In this document: positions 43,245-54,662 of the stretch, piece after piece
Position numbering within the stretch: the first letter of the stretch is position 1
How the letters are laid out: every line of letters begins with the position of its first letter
Source of the DNA: Lineus longissimus
Lineage: Eukaryota > Nemertea > Pilidiophora > Heteronemertea > Lineidae
NCBI RefSeq assembly: GCF_910592395.1
Contig: NC_088313.1
Coordinates: forward strand, 11,696,937-11,760,936
Direction: 5' to 3'
DNA length: 64,000 nucleotides
Translations under genes and position numbers: made by a program
The notes under the pieces: generated by a model
Told to the model about the DNA's origin: nothing
What the model saw: only the letters and a program-made list of their open reading frames with translations
Database searches by the model: none

Positions 43245-46200
43245 GTGTCAGTCCATGATACCACCATGCAGGATCATGCAAATGGTGGCAAGGTGGGGGG
43301 TCAACAGATCTAGTTGTAATTTCTACCACATACCTGTCCTAGGGTACTATGAAGGCTGGTGGATTGGTTTCGAAAATAACCCCGCAGTTTTGGGGTACGG
43401 CTGTTAACCATTTCCTACTCATTTTCCTTTTAAAAAAACATGCATTATCCCTCAAAATAGGCTAAGTCTTTTGTCAATTTTCGTGCATCAAACAGAATTA
43501 TCACTAAACACCGCCTATTGAAATTGAAAGTACATGATCTGAGCTACCTTTTCATGCCTTTTGTTTTGCCCCAGGTACATTTTAATGACAGGTACAGTAC
43601 GTCCCAAAAACAATGCAATCTCAAATTTCAGTAAAAAGGCAATTTTAACTCTCCTTTAGCTCCAACACTGCAGTTTTTTAGGTGATGCCACTTCCAGGTA
43701 AGGAAGTCAGAATGCTGTTTTTTAATTTGCAAAAGAAAAAAATCCGGCCGCCCTTACGGTTTCCGGTGAGGGGGTCGAGTCGCGCCCTTCTCACTGGTGC
43801 CCATTTTTTGCCCATTCCCTCAGATAACTGACGAAATACACATACTTTCCAAATAAAATTACATTTTTAGATGTTAGTGAACCCCCCTCTCTCTTGCCCC
43901 TCCCACACACTCCCTCAAACAACCTAGAGGCCTTTATTACCCCTGTAGAGGCTTAGCGGTCTAGGCGGAAACGAAAAAAAGCAACGACAACAACAACAAC
44001 AGTTACAGTTACAATGCATTGTGTACATGCACGTGTACATTGTGTGATAGTCTATTGAAAATGGAACCTGAAAAATCACAGTTGAAATGTGGATTTGCTG
44101 TCATATCCAAGGATATCGAGTGTGGTACTGACGCTTCATACCCCAATGACAAGAGTGTGATCCCCTTGAAACAATGTAAGAAGGACGTGCACTCCCATTT
44201 GATGCGTTGGATGTCCTCCAGGAAAGCCAGTCAAGTCAAAAGTGAATGGGAGCTCATAGCACTTCGTGCTGGCGTGTTTGATATGAGTTCTCCAGTTCTG
44301 GACACCACAATATGCCCGAACCACCGATACAAGTTGAGTTTATCATGGAATCAGCAAAGGAGATGCCAGCACCCACTTCATCAACCCTCTAAAACAAGTC
44401 GGAAGCCCAGAAAAGATGGTGGTTCAGTTCATCGAGTGATGTCTCGGGAAATATACATCAAGTGGGGAGTTTTTGTCCCAGTTCGCTCAGGTAAGGGATC
44501 AGTCTCAAAATCACTGAAGTAGAAAAGAAGCAGTAGGCCTGTAATGATACCCACTCTGACTAAACCTAACTTTGGTGCAAAACCAACTGAGTGATAACGA
44601 TTTACCACTTCACTTGTGTTCTTCCTAGAAAGTTGATTGGAGCCTTGGCTTGATGATCAGGAAGTCCCAGTTATGATTCCCTGCCAGTGCCACTGGAGGT
44701 GATGCTTCACTGCCGTACAAAATCAGCATGGCCGGTCGCATTATCAAAACAAGTCTGTCATCATCATCATGTCCTCACACTATTGTACATCATATTATCA
44801 TTACCCCCATAATCTGGTGCCTTTTCAGCTCTGTGTAAAGGATGTGAGGCTAAACATCGAGTATCTGTGGCAAATGTAGAACCAGAAGTAGAACCAGCAC
44901 CCATGGCTACAGAGGTGAGTTGAATGAAAAAAAGGGGAAAGATTCGGGGCAAGCCAAAGTGAATATCGGTTAATTCTGCCTGCAGCGACTGACTTACATG
45001 TAAGAAGGTCACTGATGAGAGAGGAGGGACTAAGCTGAAAACTTTGATGCCATTCTGGCTCCCATCTCCTACCTTGGCAATGAGGGATTCTAAGCCAAAC
45101 CTGATTCTCCATCAATATCTTTTTTCAGTCCGCTGTTGCCTCTTCCTCTGTTCAACCAGCCAACGCCTTAGAAAACCCAGCAGACGGGACAGAAGGGCAA
45201 ATTTGATGGGTAATGTTGTTGCAACAGTATCATAAGGACTGCTGGTCAAGCACTCTTGAGCTGGGAGAGAGAAATGATAAGAGGGTGGAGACAGATTTTC
45301 TGAAATGTTGGTCTTTGAATCATGACTGGGCAGAATTAGCCCAGTGAAAGTTGTCAGCTACACATCAAGAATTCTTGATTTAGAATGAAAGGGTACGACT
45401 TTATTGGATGTACATTCATCAGGCTTGACCTGAGATTTTCCACGCCATTGATTGCAAATGCATTGTTTGCATTCTACAATACATCTCTCTTTTTCTAAAA
45501 AAATACATGGTGAATTTCCTAAAACTGTTACATGCTGTGTTTTTGTCTCCCTTGACTCACATAACCTGCAATATGAAGGACATCCAGATTTGATGTTCTA
45601 GTATATCTAGCGGATGGTTCATCAGGTAAAATGCGGGGCTTGGTTAAAAAATGATTTTATAGCGATATCTTGGGATAAATTTGAACTTTGGCTTTCAGTA
45701 AACAATTGTAAATGCCAAGATAGATTTTTAATGTCAGTATACTTAGTGCGCTAATGTCAGTTTTGAACAACCAAGCCTGCTACTGGAAAGTGGGACTCTC
45801 TCCTGATACTATCCTGCACTTGGGCCTGACATGTAGTACCGTAAATGAGGTGTTACTAGTATTGGTCCCTCCCTAGTAGTGGTTAGTAGTGGTTTGGCTA
45901 TTGTCTGCAAAATAGCCTTTTTTTTATGTATCATTATATTAGCTTGTAAATAAATCACCCATTTGTAAAAAAAAAGTGTCCCTGCTTCTTAGGTGGCAGC
46001 ACTGTCCTCTGCAGACAGGTACAAGTGTAGCATGTGGAAAGTTGTGATCTCTCCTAAGGGACTGGACAGTACCGTAACTCAGTTCATGAAAAACTTCTCC
46101 ATTCCAGTACATGTATATGTACAATTTAGCCAATGCTAGAGCAACTCCAGGAGAACATTTCACCACCAACCAAGGAGCTAAAAACTTCCAATAGCAGTAC

Positions 46201-47451
46201 TCTGACGGTGCAGCCAACTGCAGGGTTGTCCTCATCAAACAGTAATTACAGTAGGAACTGCACCTTTGGTCAATTGGCTCCTTAGCAATGGAAGGTGTTA
46301 CTAGTATGTAAGAGCACTTCTGCAAGGTTCTTAGGAACAGGATGATCCCTGCATGGGTTGATAAAGATGTATTAGTAGGTCATACCACATGCCCTTCAGG
46401 TGCCTTAGCCATGGGGGGGGGGGGGGGTCCAACCCTTACAACATGCTCTGGCAGCATGACACAGGCTAATGAATGGGTCAACATTAGCATCCTCACCAAC
46501 AGGGGGGTTTCTTTAGGTTTTCGGACTGTAAGAAGGCTACATGTAGCTTATTCAATTACGTTGCCATCAGGTAGGCCAAGGCCGAAATGTTATTTGAAAT
46601 TCAAATCAGCATTTCAGGACCTATGGGGCCCAATTCCCCAAAGGGCTTTCATCAAGGGCAAATTTGTAGTGATGAGCTTGTTCTTTTTTGGGGGAAAAAT
46701 GCAAGTGGAGTTATTTACCGGTAGGCCTACTTAAAATAGGTTAGTAGGCCTAGGCATGGGGGGGGGGGGGGGGGGTGATCATGGTGGTTGACAGTAACTA
46801 CTAATCCTCATGGCCAGCACCAAGCATAAATTATGTGTTCATTATGCATTTATTTTATAATTCATCAAGTGTACACAAGGTGGCAGCACTAGCCAATGAG
46901 TGTCATTTTGGTGGAAAATAGCACTTTTTCCTTGGTTTATCCTGGGAAAACAGTAAAAGCGGCCGGAAATTTTATTTCTGATTTTGAAAGTAGGTATCAT
47001 TGCCTTTATCATGTGCAAGCCACAGCATTCAAAGACCTGCAGTGTTGGAGATATGAGCGTCGATAGAGAGATCTTCCTAAGCACTGCCCCTAGGTATGCA
47101 TAATTACTAGGCCTAGCACGACCAAAGTATGAAGTGTTACTCAATGACCTGTTGCAGAATGGAAGATCTCATCAAATACTTCCATCATACAAAGGGGGAA
47201 AATCCAGCTATTTTTTTAGTCTCTGCAGGAGTGCCCAACATTGACCCAAAAATACACAAAAAATAGGGGGAAAAAAGCTAAAACAAGCCCCCTAACTAGG
47301 CCTGCCCCTAACTCGGTTGCTAGTGATTTTTGAGAGTCATCAATTGCTGTGTATTGATGTCTTAGTGGAAGGATCTTGCATACCTAATCTCGTTAAAAAC
47401 GGTTGACCCCCACCTTGCCACCCTCTGCATGGTGGTATCATGGACTGACAC
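43245..47451 (+). mobile_element. 4.2-kb TTAA-flanked DNA element, copy 2
   Basis: Inverted copy of 27597-31778 with the same ends, TTAA at 43241-43244 and 47452-47455. The flanks are array units on both sides (CTGAC-TTAA and TTAA-TAAGTCG), so this is a simple insertion into the array and not the product of recombination with copy 1. It carries the same three-exon gene on the plus strand. Differences between copies are mostly scattered substitutions and changes in C/G run length (46408, 46760). Confidence 0.88.
44061..45206 (+). CDS. three-exon Cys/His-rich protein, second copy
   Basis: Exons 44061-44490, 44829-44914 and 45129-45206 join in frame (430, 86 and 78 nt including stop) to 197 residues. 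The donor and acceptor dinucleotides are all GT..AG with pyrimidine tracts before the acceptors. The protein matches copy 1 except for Ser for Phe (DVHSHL), Arg for Gly (VPVRS), Ala for Asp (MATE) and Asn for Asp (PANAL). The Arg replaces a Gly just before the CxxC motif. In exon 1 I see only these two base changes, both replacing an amino acid. That argues for a recent duplication and not for selection on the protein. Function unknown; a zinc-binding role is inferred from the Cys/His spacing. Confidence 0.7.
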
Positions 47452-47455
47452 TTAA

Positions 47456-47590
47456 TAAGTCGTCCCCCCGAGATAATAAGTCGTCCCCCCGACTTACTAA
47501 GTCGTCCCCCCGACTTACTAAGTCGCCCCCCCCCCGACTTAGTAAGTCGTCCCCCCGAGATAATAAGTCGTCCCGCCGAGAATTTTTTTT
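47456..47590. repeat. CGACTTA/GTCCCCC palindromic array, part 3
   Basis: About six units continue after copy 2. The last is followed by CCGCCGAGAATTTTT and the TIR-like end at 47592-47636, so the whole array (parts 1-3) appears to be the inside of one mobile element. Confidence 0.8.
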
Positions 47591-47591
47591 T

Positions 47592-47636
47592 TTTCGATGT
47601 CCTTTCCCAGGCACCGTATTTCCCAGCCACCGTAGT
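47592..47636. repeat. right terminus of the array element
   Basis: Reading the minus strand, TACGGTGGCTGGGAAA is followed directly by TACGGTGCCTGGGAAAGGAC and ATCGAAAAAA. It matches the left end of the 52.2-kb element (TACGGTGGCAGGGAAAGGAC). The 16-bp terminus is doubled here. Confidence 0.65.
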
Positions 47637-50600
47637 GGTTAGCCTGTTTTTATTGCAGTAAAGAAATGTTAATCGGGATTTTATATTATATTTTATATTT
47701 GCCCCGGGTATTCAGGGAGCTGTGCGCAACTTTGCGCCCAGTGCTTGGGTCGGGTAGGCGGTTTTGTTATTATGCGACGTGTATCATGTGATGAAATCCC
47801 ATGCGGTACTTCGAAAAATTAAGAGCGATTAGCAATGCAAGGTGAAAGAGTACGACCAAAATATTAAAAGGGGGAAAATTGCGGAGATGGATGAATGTTT
47901 TAAACATATAGTGGCCCCAATACTTTCCCGGCTTATTTTCGTATAATCCCACCCTCTTGATTTAAGAGATGGCCCCATATGCAAATTCAGACCTGCTGAA
48001 ATGACCCCTTATGTTAATGAGTATGCCCATATATAGAAAGAACAAAAAATGCTATTTCTCCGAGATCGCTGCAGAGTTTACCCGTTTAACCCGGCGAGAA
48101 CCATCTCCATATCAACCACGACTTTCAGGAAAAGTTTCGAGGCCATCCGATCTGAACTGACGGAGGAGATGTGTGACAAACTATTTTAGCTCTACGTCCA
48201 TTATAGTAGTGATAGCATTGTACCCGTGGCGCAGGCAGGTTCAAATGGGCCTAACATGTGTAGATCTATCTCAAAACAGGCCTGTCATTGGTATCAATGT
48301 ATAGCGCAAAAATCATGAAACAGCATAATCAATCCATGGGGGGAGGGGGGGGGGGGGTCAGGTGTCACGCGGTGTCACGTCATTTAAGACAGCTGCAGCG
48401 GAATCATCAGGTTTGTTGGTCTCATTGGCTACAATGTCAATTTATGGGGTGCCAATCATGGGCCTTGAGTTCACACAAACCATGTGCTGGACTTTCGTTG
48501 GTCTGATATTCGGCAATGAGTCGTCGACTTGCCTAAGTTGAAGTTTAGACAGCAATAGGCACCAAATTATAAAATATAGGTCTTGTTTATTTTGTGTAAA
48601 ACTATCTTTTCAATTACTGAATTAAAATTTCAATACAGTTAAACCTTTCTGCTCATGCAATTCAAGGTATAGTCTACCTATTTCAACTTGCCCACTTTCC
48701 GGTTAATTTGCGAGTATGGTGAATGAGTGAAAAGCCAACTCAAGGCAAGGAACCCCGGGGATATGACCAACAGATCGCGTTACAGACTAAATGATGAAAG
48801 CAGCTGTGGTGTCCACAAAATCCTTTTACAAAATAATCAAAGGAGCTGGTTTTTCTGCCGATTATCTGACTGTTGCGTAGAGTACCCATGTAGGCAATTG
48901 CCGGGAGTGGGTGACGTGGCCGATTGTTACATCACTCTTGATTTGTGTTCTGGATTGGCTGTTGGCAACATCAAAGGGTTGTGAAATCAGTTCAACTGAA
49001 GCTACTTTCTGCACTTCACTGAGTTCGGTTTGAAAGATAGCTCTGTTAAGATATATTGTGGCATTTTCTTTTATATTTATCATCCTGACATCGAGCAGCG
49101 CGGCAGAGTCGAGCATAAGGAACCATTGCAGTAACCATAACTCGACGTTTTTTTGCTGCGAAGTTCAGTTTCATTTGATAAAGGGAAGAGAAACATTATT
49201 ACATGTATCTGGATTCGGTTAGTGGTTATGCAATATCTCTCTCACTAGCAATTTGATCTTTTGAGTCGAGGAGACTTTGATTTGCCCCTCCCCCCTCCCC
49301 CCGTTATCATTCATAACATGAGGAGGCAAGGAGGCAATTGGAATAACACTGTACATAGAGGTCTAGTGTTACGAAATAGCAATTTCAAACAGCAATCTTG
49401 CACTCTTCGCTATTTTGATTGCATTCATTTTCCATACACTCTTGGATTTTCCACCACTAATCTTTGGTCTATAAAATGGCAGTTTGCGGCTTCTTCTTCG
49501 CCGACTTCATTGAGATGCCACGAAATGAAATTCCTTTTCATCTGTAGTGGCCTTCAGGGTTCCAATAATGATATTCAAAGAAGAAGGGAACCAACTTCCT
49601 CGCTTTGATGCAAGGGGGAGGAGGGCTGACATTTGATAATTGGACATGAAGGTGGGCTTGATCGTCCGTCGCTGGCACTGACTTGTGACTATGGTCGGCG
49701 TCTGAAGTCATTATTAACGTCCTTTCGGGGATTCTTCAATGTTGCTCTCTTTCTCTTCATCTAATTTTTGAGCGAAAGAGGATTTTTATATTTCAGACAC
49801 CATGATTAAAGAATACCTAAACTTAAACGTAAACTTTGATCGAGGTGCATTTAATTTTGACATTCTTCGCTCTCTATCGCTTATTTCTGGATGAATATTG
49901 TGATGAAACATTTAGGCCAAGTTTAATTGAAAGGATATTAGAAAGGAAATCGGCCTCCTCCAAATCATCAGAGCCACTGACGATCAAATGAAACAGATCC
50001 TAAAAGAAAAATGCTTTTTTTTATTGGGAACCTCTAACCAGAAACCAAATATAAAAGTAACCGGTAAGGTCATATTTCGGACATCGGCCGTCCCAAATGG
50101 ACGTTGTCTGTTTTCATAATTTTGATGAAGCCGACTGCATAGCGACATTGTTTCCGCTTCTTTATTGGCCAGTTATTCACTATTTTCAAGCAAGGGTGAA
50201 GGCTGACCCGACAGAAAAAAAAATACTAAAGCAAAAATAAACATATCTATGTTATTTTTTCAGCAACAGTTTATGCCCCTGTGACATGCCGCAGTTGACT
50301 CAGACTGGAAACGTGCCCCTGCGATTACCTTTAAGAAAATCAGTATAGAAATGTTGAAATGTGCCACTGTTACCTACACTGACTCAGTATGGAAGCATGA
50401 CACTGTTACATACTCAGTATATAAAGGCATTGTGCTGCTGTGCCATTACACTGTTAGGCTCAGTATCAGTGTGCTGATTCGGACAGTGTCAGCAAGTCAC
50501 TGTGGTTACGACAGTGCTAGCAGACAACAATAACAATTTTGAAAACTCAGGCAGATTCAACAGCGAATAATTCCTGTTCTATGGCACTCTACTCTATGGC

Positions 50601-52208
50601 ACTCGACGTGGATTTGCTGGTACATACATTTGTAGATATTTCTAGATGGTAACTTTAACTTTAACACATCGTATCGGTGTATCTGTCCTGAATAAAAAAA
50701 GAAAAAATAGAGAAAACAGTGTTTTTGTAATCCTATGCCTTTTATTTCTACCATATCTGCCTAAGTTATGAAGATCATTGCATGTACTGTGTGGTGTAGC
50801 ATGTACACCAGAATAGGTAGATATGATCACAAGCACTTGGCGGAAAGTGTTCTTCAGAGTGGCCCAGAATAAATAAATGCCTGATCATGTGAGCCACGTA
50901 ATGCTATTTTATTGAGTCTAGCTAAATATCAATAAGCAACGGCAATGTTGGATTTGGTAATCAAGCACGTTTCCCGGAATCTGAAATTTTCAAAGTTGCC
51001 ATCAAGCCAGGATACTAGTACATGTACATGAAAATGGCCCCTTACTCTTCATTCATCATTCCTGTCTCAGACCTTACTACAAAGGAAATGTCGCAGGCTC
51101 GTTCCAAGTCGATCATTGCGCCTCCGCAAATTCCTGACGCAAGGTAGGATTGCAGCTACGGAGCGATCGACCAGCCAAATATCGCGAGATCTCGCCGGAA
51201 GGCGCGTAGATTTACCATGCTGGGAATGTTAACCATGTGTGCATGTAGGTGTGTGTTTCCGTTAATCTAGTCTATTCGGACATTTGAAATTCTAGATCGT
51301 CTGGCAATTCCATCTCACGCATCAAATATTCATCAGGAAGTCGCATCGCCATTAACAGCCGTGTCGAAATCAAAGTGCTTCACCAAAACAAACATAAATC
51401 CATTCCCTTGATGAAGATTCATGAAGAATGTTTGGAGCAACCCTTCAGACTCGAACCTTGTGAATGCTCTTCAGTATTTTATCCTCTAGTTGTTATTGGA
51501 GATTTGAAATGAAGGCAAGTAGTCCGGTTTCGGCTGCAACACTGTCTCAACAATGAGAACCAAGTTCTGGCATTATACCTCATGGCTGGATTGGCTGACA
51601 CTTGAATCAGATTACCCCAGTCGTTTTTTTAAACATCCAATCAATATGACGTTGCGGCCATCATCAATCATCTGTTGCGCTTCGAAAGCAGTTGGAAATT
51701 ACACCAGTGCATAAGATGTGGCTAGGTTTTGGGGATTTTTTGTGTGCAACCCGCAAAAAAGGGGTTTGTGTCCTGAATTTCACTGACCTCGGTCCTGGGA
51801 TAAAACGTTATACGGAAGTTCGTGTACATGTATGTTCATTGCGCATGTAATCAAACCCTGCAGAATCAATTCATCATGGTGTCCATTTTTTACATGGCAA
51901 GTCAAAATGCACGTCAGAAGATGACGATTGCTCTGCTTTGGTGCCAGCCGCCCAACCCGAAAAATAGCTCTCGCACATCAAATTTACATAGTGTCAAATG
52001 TCTACGATATTCGGATCGACATATTATCTTAGAGGACAAGACTGCTACATAACGCCACAACCCCAATCAAGCGACATGCATTAGGCATGTTGCCGCAAAG
52101 CTGCTATAATAATTCTGATTTTTTTTCACTGAAACGATTGCGAAATCGTGAACGCTTCCTATTCTAAACCTTTCATTGTTGAGGCCTCGAATAGTGGCGT
52201 TTCACTCG
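47637..52208. other. 4.5 kb without a recognisable gene
   Basis: Only short frames (longest about 115 codons at 49261-49608, no known domain) and homopolymers (G-run at 48339-48357). No terminal repeats found. Some exons of an unseen gene could be hidden here. Confidence 0.4.
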
Positions 52209-52389
52209 TACGGTGGCAGGGAAAGGACATCGAAAAAATAAATTATGTGCGGGACGATTTATTAAGTCGGGGGGACGACTATTTATCTCGGGGGTGACTT
52301 ATTTTCTTCGGGGGACGATAATAAGTCGTCCCCCCGACTTAATAAGTCGTCCCGCCCAGAAAAAAAATGTTGATGTCCTTTCCAGGCCG
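52209..52389. mobile_element. small copy of the array element
   Basis: The left end TACGGTGGCAGGGAAAGGAC is followed by ATCGAAAAAATAAAT, then array units in both orientations (TTATTAAGTCGGGGGGACGA, GTCCCCCCGACTTAATAAG), then a right end CATTTTTTTT-like/GATGTCCTTTCC that mirrors the left, slightly shortened. No target duplication seen. It gives the compact structure of the element whose expanded form spans 42.2-47.6 kb. Confidence 0.75.
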
Positions 52390-52502
52390 AGAGCAAACAA
52401 CTTTATCACGTCAATTATTTCCACGTGGTGCCTAACAAATCGCCAAACGCCCAGTGATTGGCCGATTGGAAAATAATAAAGGACGTGTACCTAGTGAACG
52501 TC

Positions 52503-52864
52503 TACGGCAGCAGATTAGTGCCATAAAAAATAAAATATTATCTCGTTATTACGAGATGCGAAAGTGCACATCGAGGATTAAAGCTCAAGATGAAGCGCGG
52601 GAAAGGTCCGTACTTTATAGACCCATATACCATCGTCGTGTCCTAACATGCCTTATATGATTGAACTTCTTGTACGGTTCTATTTCAATCTTGGACTGAA
52701 CAATGGTGAAAATAACGAGAAAAACATCGCGTAATAACGAGATAACATCGCGTAATAATGAGAAAAGATATCGTAATAACGATATAACATCGCGTAATAA
52801 CGAGAAAAGATATCGTAATAACGAGATAATATTTTATTTTTTATGGCACTAATCTGCTGCCGTA
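52503..52864. mobile_element. 362-bp MITE with 6-bp target duplication
   Basis: TACGGCAGCAGATTAGTGCC and its reverse complement form the ends, and the match runs on for about 50 bp through an A-rich block to ATCTCGTTATTACGA. AACGTC stands at 52497-52502 and again at 52865-52870. The inside is a tandem array of CATCGCGTAATAACGAGA units. Confidence 0.88.
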
Positions 52865-53081
52865 AACGTCTGATCATTTCAAAAAATAAGGCAGTGATAG
52901 TCTTGCCGGCCTCCAAGCAGCTATACCGAAAACAGCTCCATTCACGGGCGTCTGATCACATAGTAAATAAATTAAGAAGCTGCGCATCGCGTATTGCTGA
53001 AATTCTTGGTCTTATTCGAGGCCACAGATAGGTTCAACGTACAGCGTAGCGGATCGAAGCCTATTTTAATGCATGTTCGGC

Positions 53082-54656
53082 TATGGCATGATATATGTTG
53101 CAATATTCAATAAAAATATTTTTCATGCAATATTGATTTTTGTTCATTCATCGTTTCATTTTTGATGCAATGTTACACTCTTTTATGCAATGTTAAAATT
53201 TCCATTCAATGTGTGTTTATATTTGATGCAATGTTACATTTCTTTATGCAATGTTTACTCGATAATTGTTCATTTGATGCTATGTTTCACTTTTTTCATT
53301 CAATATTCAAATTTTCATTTGATAATTGCCCTGATAATTGTTCATTCATCGTTTTATTTTTGATGCAATGTTACACTTTTTTTCATGCAATGTTCAAATT
53401 TTCATTCGATAATATGCATTCAAAGTTTCATATTTGATGCAATATTTTCAATTTTGTTCATGCAATTACGATTAAATTTTCATGCGATATTTGGCAATTA
53501 TTCATTCAATGTTGGCGCAACCTTTTTCTTTCAATAATCTGTGAAAATATTTATGCGAAAACTGCATTGTGGGTAATCTTAGAAACGAAAACGCCGATTG
53601 GCTAATCTCGTGTAGTGGAATAGGAGCGATATACTGTAATATATATGAGCAATATGTGTTTATTTATCAGTTAAACTAGTAATTAAGTCTTTAACTGATT
53701 GGATTCTGTTAGAAAATGCAGGTTTTGATGATGTTTACCTTGGTCATGTTGGTTGTCTGCTAAAAAGCAACCATCTTGGATAATGCAATGTGGTATTTGC
53801 CTAGCGACCTTAGCAACCAATCAGAAGCCAGTTTACAATATTATAATTAGATTGGTGATGTCATTACCCAAATATGGTATTTGTCAACAATCAAACATGT
53901 GGGTTTGTTGTGATTTGTGACTTGCGTCATTTCAAGGTGTGAAGAGAACAAGTTGTGTTTTTATCTAAGAGCTGTGTTCTTTCAGTTATTTTCATAAGGA
54001 TTACAATACCACCAGCACACTGTACACAACGTTTTCCAAAGTCGTTTGATACGAGCTTGGAGGGAGGCTGTCACGACAATCACAATTGTATGGTTTGGTC
54101 TCATTCATTATACAGCCATTGACAGCATGTACACAACAATGGAGCTTTTGGTACGTCTGTCTTATTCCCCGTCACGAGATTAGCCAATCAGCGTCCGCGT
54201 TTCTAACATTACCCACAATGCAGTTTTCACATAAATATTTTCGCAAAATATTGAATGAAAAAGTTTCCGCCAACATTGAATGAATAATTGCCAAATATTA
54301 CATGATCAATTTATGAAATTCAGAAATCGTTATTGCATAAAAAAGTGAAACATTGAATCGAATACGAAACATTGAATGATCAATTATCAGGGCAACTATC
54401 GAATGAAAATTTGAGCATTATTGCATGAAAAAAGTGAATTATTGCATCAAATATGAAATATTGAATGAACAATTATCGAGTAAACATTGCATAAAGAAAT
54501 GTAACATTGCATCAAATATGAACACACATTGAATGGAAATTTTAACATTGCATAAAAAAGTGTAACATTGCATCAAAAATGAAACGATGAATGAACAAAA
54601 ATCAATATTGCATGAAAAATATTTTTATTGAATATTGCAACATATATCATGCCATA
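53082..54656. mobile_element. 1.6-kb foldback element with 6-bp target duplication
   Basis: TATGGCATGATATATGTTGC and its exact reverse complement are the ends, and the arms are recognisable for about 540 bp each, down to GATTGGCTAATCTCGTG. TTCGGC stands at 53076-53081 and 54657-54662. The arms consist largely of degenerate units around TGATGCAATGTTACA and TTCATTCAATGTT. The loop has no gene. Confidence 0.88.
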
Positions 54657-54662
54657 TTCGGC

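Noticed and set aside
27597-47451. Large inverted repeat as evidence for a past inversion of the 11.5 kb between
   Set aside because: Copy 2 has matching array sequence on both sides, so both copies look like simple independent insertions.
49261-49608. 115-codon frame as a gene
   Set aside because: No domain, starts without ATG context, and composition is unlike the clear coding regions.
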